Positions 20,101-22,174 of a stretch of DNA of 22,174 nt are shown piece by piece. Each line of letters opens with the position of its first letter. Positions within the stretch are counted from its first letter, which is position 1. Below the pieces are notes generated by a model. The model did not search any database. It saw only the letters and a list, made by a program, of their open reading frames with translations, and was not told where the DNA came from. Made by a program: the position numbers and the translations under genes. The stretch spans positions 172,905 to 195,078 of the forward strand of contig NW_014577247.1 in assembly GCF_000485595.1 (NCBI RefSeq), written 5' to 3'. The DNA comes from Priapulus caudatus (taxonomy: Eukaryota; Priapulida; Priapulimorpha; Priapulimorphida; Priapulidae).

Positions 20101-20576
20101 TAAGTATATAGAGTAAGATAAGACAATACGTCTCATGAACCGCTGTATTAATTGTCATTCGTGTGTCTCGCCGCACCCCACGCAGGAGGAGGTTGATACA
20201 GTATATAGAGTAGATAAGACACAATACGTCTCATGACGCTGTATTAATTGATCATTCGTGTGTCTCCCGCACACTGCCGCAGGAGGAGGTTGATACAGTA
20301 TATAGAGTAAATTAAATACGTCTCATCGACCGCTGTATTAATTGGTCATTCCGTCGTGTGTCGCCCCGCCACGCACGACGGAGCGAGGTTGACGCAGGCG
20401 GGCATTGCCTCCGTACGGAAGCGCGCTGCGCGTGCGCCCCGCGGCCGACCACCGTCGCCACGCGTCGCGCGCGCATCAAGCGTAGCCGAACCACGTCGCC
20501 TAGCCGCGCGCGACGCTCATCTGAGTGGCGGCGGCCAGCGTCCACCTTGCGCGGCGGACGGTCCGCGGTGTGCTGA
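7166..20576 (+). CDS. GART: Trifunctional purine synthesis protein GARS-AIRS-GART
   Basis: A cytosolic enzyme of de novo purine synthesis carrying phosphoribosylamine-glycine ligase, AIR synthase and GAR formyltransferase on one chain (steps 2, 5 and 3). I trace 19 exons. The junctions of exons 1-16 keep frame by hand: 7166-7307, 7548-7666, 7904-8055, 8684-8822, 9311-9478, 10160-10333, 11333-11501, 11886-12105, 12378-12609, 13061-13259, 13570-13689, 14346-14474, 14853-15022, 15326-15569, 15989-16168, 16958-17088. Exons 17-19 (17827-17956, about 18645-18780, about 20381-20576) are recognisable but carry indels. Through exon 16 the chain is 896 residues, where the human protein (1,010 aa) would be at about the same point. 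An acceptor-like TTTGTAG at 7146 suggests an upstream leader exon. Confidence 0.95.
7548..7666 (+). CDS. GART: GART exon 2: GARS
   Basis: Encodes [20 protein letters not shown] and then [17 protein letters not shown], the conserved GARS strand and loop. The acceptor is GCTTTCAG and the donor GTACAT. It enters in phase 1 and leaves in phase 0. Confidence 0.92.
7904..8055 (+). CDS. GART: GART exon 3: GARS, start of ATP-grasp
   Basis: Encodes [20 protein letters not shown], then [19 protein letters not shown]. This is the conserved CFGP...E.SK.FAK linker into the ATP-grasp domain. The acceptor CTTTTCCTTACAG is strong and the donor is GTAATA. It ends in phase 2. Confidence 0.93.
8110..8440 (+). 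repeat. Interspersed repeat copy in GART intron 3
   Basis: A member of a family seen in six GART introns. The shared core runs GTGTTTTTCACGTGCATGC, AATTGTCAACTTTG(C/T)GGCAC, TTTTTAGAACG, and ATTACAATGATTGGCTA. This copy has CATATGTGCATGCCAAATTG, then GACTTTGCAGCACTTCA, TTTTAGAACGTCCTATTACA and ATGATTGGCTA. Edges are approximate. Confidence 0.65.
8684..8822 (+). CDS. GART: GART exon 4: GARS ATP-grasp
   Basis: Encodes [20 protein letters not shown], the ATP-grasp nucleotide-binding strand and glycine-rich loop, and then a helix ending FGSAGD. The acceptor is CTATTCTTGCAG and the donor GTGAGT. It leaves in phase 0. Confidence 0.95.
9145..9310 (+). repeat. Two-copy duplication covering the exon 5 acceptor
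   Basis: The acceptor context at about 9275-9310, which runs GGTTAGCATGTTTCGCTTGCAG and then GTTGTTGTGAT, has a diverged second copy ending at 9180 (ACGCTAGCACGTTTCGCTGCTAG, then GTTGTGATAG), 130 bp upstream. The similarity extends leftward through the AGTTGTAA-plus-AT-rich stretch of each copy. The upstream copy is a possible decoy acceptor. Reading from it in frame meets TAG just before the true site. Confidence 0.65.
9311..9478 (+). CDS. GART: GART exon 5: GARS ATP-grasp core
   Basis: Encodes [20 protein letters not shown], then [20 protein letters not shown] and [11 protein letters not shown]: the IEELLxGxEVS strand, the PPAQDHKR loop and the GGMGAY metal/ATP region. The minimal donor is GTAGGT at 9479 (phase 0). 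The frame stays open beyond this donor through the tandem array to 9838, so longer exon forms are possible. Confidence 0.93.
9459..9790 (+). repeat. In-frame minisatellite that copies the exon 5 donor
   Basis: Seven copies of the exon 5 end, each with CCNTTG|GTAGGTAG or a close variant. The exon/intron point recurs after 9478, 9529, 9577, 9625, 9673, 9718 and 9766, giving spacings of 51, 48, 48, 48, 45 and 48. All are multiples of three. The GART frame reads through as a 15-17-residue repeat of the form [16 protein letters not shown]. Every copy therefore carries a GT donor in phase 0 that would join correctly to exon 6. The seventh has GTAGTT and is the weakest. Confidence 0.9.
9925..10040 (+). 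repeat. Interspersed repeat copy in GART intron 5 (partial)
   Basis: Same family as the intron 3 copy: TAGATATTGCTGCTAGCTC, then CACGCATGTATGCTAAATTG and CAACTTTGTGGTCACTTCA. It breaks off before the TTAGAACG part. Confidence 0.6.
10160..10333 (+). CDS. GART: GART exon 6: GARS ATP-grasp C-terminal part
   Basis: Encodes [20 protein letters not shown], then [20 protein letters not shown] and [20 protein letters not shown] carries the metal-binding Glu and Asn of the ATP-grasp fold. It enters and leaves in phase 0; the donor is GTGGGT. Confidence 0.95.
10407..10852. mobile_element. hAT-like MITE in GART intron 6
   Basis: A 446-bp element that begins CAGTGGCGTAG and ends CTACGCCACTG, perfect 11-bp terminal inverted repeats. 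It is flanked by TGTTACAT (10399-10406) and CGTCACAT (10853-10860), a diverged 8-bp target duplication (6 of 8). Its internal stretch around 10577-10619 (ATTTTCTGGGGGAGG and following C-rich tract) resembles the outer part of the CPTP-intron element near 4328-4360, so the two are probably related. No coding capacity. Confidence 0.8.
10990..11175 (+). repeat. Interspersed repeat copy in GART intron 6
   Basis: Same family: GGATATTGTTACTAGGTCAC, then ATGCGCATGCTGAATTGTCG, GAACGGCTTATCACAATGAT. Apart from the hAT-like MITE, this is what intron 6 holds. Confidence 0.65.
11333..11501 (+). CDS. GART: GART exon 7: GARS C-terminal domain
   Basis: Encodes [20 protein letters not shown], then [20 protein letters not shown]. 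The LLKTDL and VVMAS.GYPG motifs are typical of the GARS C-domain. The acceptor is GAATGCAG; it leaves in phase 1 before GTGAAT. Confidence 0.95.
11660..11870 (+). repeat. 41-bp minisatellite in GART intron 7
   Basis: About five copies of a unit containing CACATGCCTACATTTTACCC and then ATCAGTTTGTCTAGATGGGTG. The full units are 41 bp, the first is shortened, and the last is diverged. The array stops about 15-25 bp short of the exon 8 acceptor. Because 41 is not a multiple of three, reading frames rotate through the array, yet all stay open. Confidence 0.88.
11886..12105 (+). CDS. GART: GART exon 8: end of GARS
   Basis: Encodes [20 protein letters not shown], then VLAIV and [12 protein letters not shown], ending ALRR. 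FHAGT and TSGGRVL are the conserved end of GARS. The phase 2 donor is AG|GTAATT. If not spliced, the frame reads AGG TAA, an immediate stop giving a 428-residue GARS-only protein; this intron position matches the human GARS/AIRS junction. Confidence 0.95.
12145..12300 (+). repeat. Interspersed repeat copy in GART intron 8
   Basis: Same family: TGATATTGTTGCCAGGTAGG, then CACGTGTGCATGATCAATTG, CACCTTTGCAGCACTGCA and ATCACAATGCCGATTGGCTA. It fills most of this 272-bp intron. Confidence 0.65.
12378..12609 (+). CDS. GART: GART exon 9: AIRS N-terminal part
   Basis: Encodes [20 protein letters not shown], then [20 protein letters not shown] and [11 protein letters not shown]. The AIRS substrate-binding motif [10 protein letters not shown] ends at residue 505. 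The exon is strongly GC-rich. It leaves in phase 0 before GTACGA. Confidence 0.95.
12850..13000 (-). repeat. Interspersed repeat copy in GART intron 9 (inverted)
   Basis: Same family on the minus strand: plus-strand GCCAATCAGTGCTGCGATTT, CATTCTAAAAATGC, AAAGTGCCACAAAAT and CCTAGCAACGATATCC are the complements of the core blocks in reverse order. Confidence 0.6.
13061..13259 (+). CDS. GART: GART exon 10: AIRS core
   Basis: Encodes [20 protein letters not shown], then [15 protein letters not shown] and CALLG. [11 protein letters not shown] and FFLDY are AIRS signature strands. It follows acceptor CCGATTAG and leaves in phase 1 before GTGAGT. Confidence 0.95.
13333..13412. repeat. (TG)n microsatellite in GART intron 10
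   Basis: A TG/CATG run with the longest perfect TG stretch near 13347-13364. It is the only feature I see in this 310-bp intron. Confidence 0.9.
13570..13689 (+). CDS. GART: GART exon 11: AIRS
   Basis: Encodes [20 protein letters not shown], then [13 protein letters not shown]. [11 protein letters not shown] is a hallmark AIRS motif. It enters and leaves in phase 1; the donor is GTAAGC. Confidence 0.95.
13700..14300 (+). repeat. Complex G-rich minisatellite in GART intron 11
   Basis: About 600 bp of repeats built from a unit of about 25 bp containing TTGACTGGGTGGTGACAAGA plus TTGGG or GTGGG. There are longer composite units; one with ACCACTGACAAGATTGGG occurs twice, at about 13743 and 13910. 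The array starts within about 15 bp of the donor and does not include exon sequence. The minus strand is open in long frames through it only because the unit lacks stops. Confidence 0.9.
14346..14474 (+). CDS. GART: GART exon 12: AIRS
   Basis: Encodes [20 protein letters not shown], then GTGHTLG. GIASSGxHSNGFSLVRK is a conserved AIRS motif. It follows acceptor GTTGTGTAG; it enters and leaves in phase 1 before GTAATC. Confidence 0.95.
14635..14779. mobile_element. Small MITE-like element in GART intron 12
   Basis: About 145 bp, starting CAGTCAAACCTG (14635-14646) and ending with the near-inverse CAGGTTTGACGG (14768-14779). The interior has repeated GGCCAC(C) blocks. The target duplication is not clear, so the superfamily is not assigned. 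Confidence 0.6.
14853..15022 (+). CDS. GART: GART exon 13: AIRS
   Basis: Encodes [20 protein letters not shown], then [18 protein letters not shown]. LLxPTxIY and HITGGGLxEN are AIRS motifs. It leaves in phase 0 before GTAGGG. Confidence 0.95.
15326..15569 (+). CDS. GART: GART exon 14: AIRS C-terminus
   Basis: Encodes [20 protein letters not shown], then [10 protein letters not shown]. The E/D-E-M-x-R-T-F-N-x-G-V-G motif is the AIRS C-terminal signature. The frame needs a phase 1 donor. GCG|GTGATA at 15569 fits, and A|GTGATA at 15578 is an in-frame alternative. Unspliced, the frame ends at TAA (15596-15598), which sits in AATAAA. Confidence 0.87.
15685..15795 (-). repeat. Interspersed repeat copy in GART intron 14 (inverted)
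   Basis: Same family on the minus strand: plus-strand TGTGATAGAATGTTCTAAAA, CACGTGAAAATGTGTCAAAG and ACCTAGCAACAATATCC. More diverged than the intron 3 and 8 copies. Confidence 0.55.
15989..16168 (+). CDS. GART: GART exon 15: linker and start of formyltransferase
   Basis: Encodes a variable linker (from about [15 protein letters not shown] to [12 protein letters not shown]) and then [12 protein letters not shown], the first strand of the GAR formyltransferase. The in-frame stop upstream (15943) and the only AG before the coding part place the acceptor at 15987-15988. Its pyrimidine tract is poor, so this edge is the least certain of the clean exons. The donor G|GTAATA is in phase 1. Confidence 0.82.
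16169..16957 (+). other. GART intron 15, no feature seen
   Basis: 789 bp of intron with no recognisable exon, element or array. The frame at 16381-16626 is not bounded by splice sites that would keep the GART frame. Confidence 0.6.
16958..17088 (+). CDS. GART: GART exon 16: formyltransferase
   Basis: Encodes [20 protein letters not shown], then [13 protein letters not shown] and ARDAGIPTQ. It joins exon 15 to give SGTGTNL, the folate/GAR-binding loop, followed by the VISN strand and AGIPT. It leaves in phase 0; its donor GTCTCT is weak and opens directly into a CT tract. Confidence 0.92.
17089..17520 (+). repeat. (CT)n polypyrimidine tract at start of GART intron 16
   Basis: About 430 bp almost wholly of C and T, beginning at the donor itself. 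Long Ser/Leu frames on the plus strand and Arg/Glu frames on the minus strand are by-products. Another pyrimidine-rich stretch precedes exon 17 (17790-17826) and fills much of intron 17 (17957-18270). Confidence 0.95.
17827..17956 (+). CDS. GART: GART exon 17: formyltransferase, frame disrupted
   Basis: Lies between CTCGCACAG and G|GTTTGC. Read in shifting frames it gives the family segments ISHK, KTRAEFD, AVTR, GHFELVC and RILT, the equivalents of human INHK, KNRVEFD, DIVC and MRILS. No single frame is correct: I count about six one- or two-base insertions or losses, with almost no substitutions against the expected residues. I read these as consensus errors, though a decayed copy cannot be fully excluded. 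Confidence 0.8.
18645..18780 (+). CDS. GART: GART exon 18: formyltransferase catalytic part, frame disrupted
   Basis: After TCTTCCAG, shifting frames give [28 protein letters not shown] and then [16 protein letters not shown] holds the catalytic Asn and His of GAR formyltransferase, and GCTVHYV leads to the catalytic Asp in the next exon. At least four single-base indels break the frame. The 3' edge is uncertain: GTGTAC at 18781 or GTACGT at 18784. Confidence 0.8.
18955..20400 (+). repeat. Tandem array containing copies of the last GART acceptor and exon edge
   Basis: Three diverged copies (about 18955-19300), then about ten close copies, and last the true exon 19 edge. Each close unit has TCTCCCGCACGCACGCAG, then GAGGAGGTTGATACAG, TATATAGAGTAGATAAGACA and TGACCGCTGTATTAATTGTC. 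The TACAG positions are 19402, 19506, 19597, 19703, 19801, 19902, about 19998, about 20099, 20197, 20294 and CGCAG at 20393. My hand consensus is 93 bp and open in the exon frame (starts [11 protein letters not shown], ends SPARTQ); the larger spacings fit insertion errors. Confidence 0.85.
20381..20576 (+). CDS. GART: GART exon 19: formyltransferase C-terminus, frame disrupted
   Basis: Begins at the array's last acceptor with GAG(C)GAGGTTGACGCAGG, read as EEVDAGG, whose Asp matches the catalytic Asp of human EDVDAG. Further on, other frames give DTVAT, RIKRAEHV and AYPRA-like segments, matching human DTVATL, RVKLAEH and PAAL. The likely stop is TGA at 20574-20576 after GGRSAVC. Indels prevent an exact protein, and the start may be off by 1-3 bases. 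Confidence 0.7.
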
Positions 20577-21013
20577 GAGGCGCACGCGGAACACGACGCG
20601 CGAGGTGACAGTCTACACGAGCAGGCCAGTGGCTGATGAGCCGCGATGCGTCGCTGGCATGCCCTGCAGCCGCCGCCTCGCGACAAAAATACGGCCGACG
20701 CAGCGAATCGTCGGTGATAGAGGACGGGAGAGAGCTAGAGCGCGCAGTTCTACCCGGCAAGGTGCGACGTTGCGTACGCGTGTACTTAGTAGCAGAAGTG
20801 TGTGGTAATCGGTGGCTTCACATATTGCGCCCTTCTGCGGACATACCATCAGTTGATGATTCCGGATTCTTGTGACAGATTGCGTCATGTGAATTCGCTC
20901 GCGCGCTGCGTTTGCGTAATCTACTTACGCGAAGAAACTCGATTGGGCAATTGGTTTTTGGATTGCGTAATTTGTAAGAGACATTAATTGAATTGTAATA
21001 AATTGTTATTAAA
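20577..21013 (+). other. GART: GART 3' UTR
   Basis: GC-rich, then AT-rich sequence after the proposed stop. AATAAA at 20997-21002 and ATTAAA at 21008-21013 are close together and are the best poly(A) signals for the gene. One frame continues open from exon 19 to 20808, but it shows no family similarity past the stop proposed here. Confidence 0.5.
20997..21013 (+). terminator. Poly(A) signals for GART
   Basis: Canonical AATAAA followed 5 bp later by ATTAAA. They are the first such pair downstream of the last coding exon. Confidence 0.55.
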
Positions 21014-22174
21014 GCCGACAAACACTAATTTGCGTGTTTTGTTTTTAATTTAATTACTGCAATGGGTTAGTATCTAGAATCTTCAGAAATAAAAATAATC
21101 GTTATTTTGATGAGGCACAACAGCGTTTTCCTGCGTTAACACTGAGTCGTTCCACAATAAGAGCTTTAAATCGCGACGATCAGTGTATACTAGTAAAAAT
21201 CCGCAAAAATTGTGGAGTAAGCTGTCGTTTTATTTGGCGATACATTATTCCACAGAACATATAAAAAAAATCGTTAATGAGAGCTGATGGTTCAATTGTT
21301 ATACAATCGAATTGTCTGTCGGAGAAAATAAAGAATCGTCAGCATGCAGTCATGGCTTGCATAATGTAATGCTATATAATTTAATGCATATATAGTTATA
21401 CTAGTTATTATCTCAGTGTAACTTTTATTGTACTATAAATGCTTGGCTCGACAGTCAATGAGTATTACAATGTTTTTAAAAGCCAACGCCCATTAAAAAT
21501 ACACGTGATTTTGCTGATAATACATATTCATACATGTATATATGCTAGTTAAAACAACCCGCATCCGCACCAATATGCGTAAGTGTTCAAATTAACGTCT
21601 TCTTCAAGTCACCCATCAATGTTTATCACAAGACCATGTAAGCAACAGACATATATATATAATATCATACATATATATACATATATATCACACACACACA
21701 TATATAGTATATATAATATAATATGTAGCACTAGATTAAACAGCAAGACATCAACTTTTTGCCTTGCTTACTCAGAGTGTTCCACGCCTTGGCGGATGCA
21801 TCAGACAAGCTTTAATAATAATCTATAAATATATATCATTGGCAGACAATTAATGCTCCTGCATTGGTATACTGGCTCTTCTATCTGATCTGCTGCATTT
21901 TATTTGACTTTATATAGAGCCCACTCCAGTTACCACATCGCATGATTGTGGCTGATGCGTACGATATGCACAGCTACCCTAACTGTAAAATTATGCAAAA
22001 ACCTTTCTAGTTAACTGCGGTAGTTCTCGGGAAATTTCTTAAGTTAAGTAAAATATGTTCTACAGTCCGCCCTGCATATTTGAGCGCCCGCTCAGTATTT
22101 TATACAACCGTCCCTGATATTTCTCTGCAAGCGTCGAGAGTACATCGTCGTACATAATAGTGCTATAGACACAT
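21014..22174. other. AT-rich right flank
   Basis: Mostly AT-rich intergenic sequence with an (AT)n/(CA)n block at about 21650-21722. The only stretch with coding-like composition is 21731-21809 on the minus strand. I see no other gene or element. Confidence 0.6.
21731..21809 (-). CDS. Possible last exon of an unrecognised minus-strand gene
   Basis: On the minus strand, after an AG at 21811-21810, a frame of 25 codons reads LSDASAKAWNTLSKQGKKL, then MSCCLI and TAG (21731-21733). It is GC-richer than its surroundings. The family is not recognised, the acceptor is poor, and nothing upstream in the window confirms it. Confidence 0.15.

Noticed and set aside
19656-20126. 156-codon minus-strand frame
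   Set aside because: Arises from the tandem array with indels and does not repeat consistently from unit to unit.
19300-20380. CRISPR-like regular spacing
   Set aside because: The whole unit of about 93 bp is repeated with no unique spacers, and the locus is inside an animal gene.
17827-20576. Loss of the formyltransferase domain (pseudogene)
   Set aside because: Damage is almost only single-base indels with catalytic motifs kept, and the neighbouring repeat array shows the same error type.

Overview
The window is eukaryotic nuclear DNA, almost certainly from an invertebrate animal. It has spliced genes with GT-AG introns of a few hundred bases, AT-rich introns around GC-richer exons, and hAT-like and other MITE-like elements, microsatellites and minisatellites. 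The purine gene is the trifunctional GARS-AIRS-GART fusion, which is the animal arrangement. The species cannot be named from the sequence.

Layout. 1-2664: AT-rich non-coding DNA. 2665-5491, minus strand: a complete two-exon ceramide-1-phosphate transfer protein gene (CPTP, GLTP family, 224 aa), whose intron holds a 1.1 kb hAT-like foldback element with a perfect 8-bp target duplication. 5492-7146: the intergenic space between two divergent genes, with two hairpins and a duplicated GTGC-rich block. 7166-about 20576, plus strand: GART, followed here through 19 exons. Exons 1-8 encode GARS (phosphoribosylamine-glycine ligase), exons 9-14 AIRS (phosphoribosylformylglycinamidine cyclo-ligase), and exons 15-19 the linker and GART (phosphoribosylglycinamide formyltransferase). 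20577-22174: the 3' UTR with poly(A) signals, then AT-rich DNA.

The GART gene is unusual for tandem repeats built over its splice sites. The 3' edge of exon 5 with its donor is present in seven in-frame copies (units of 48, 51 and 45 bp). The 5' edge of the last exon with its acceptor lies at the end of an array of about eleven units whose hand-built consensus is 93 bp and open in frame. The exon 5 acceptor also has a decoy second copy 130 bp upstream. If alternative sites are used, the reading frame is preserved in the first two cases. This is the most interesting signal in the window.

From about 17.8 kb rightward the coding exons (17, 18, 19) and the 93-bp array show many one-base insertions and deletions with little substitution. 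Exons 1-16 are clean. This looks like uncorrected long-read consensus rather than a dying gene. GART makes purine precursors in the cytosol (steps 2, 3 and 5 of de novo IMP synthesis). CPTP moves ceramide-1-phosphate between membranes. Nothing in the sequence links the two functionally beyond their divergent arrangement.
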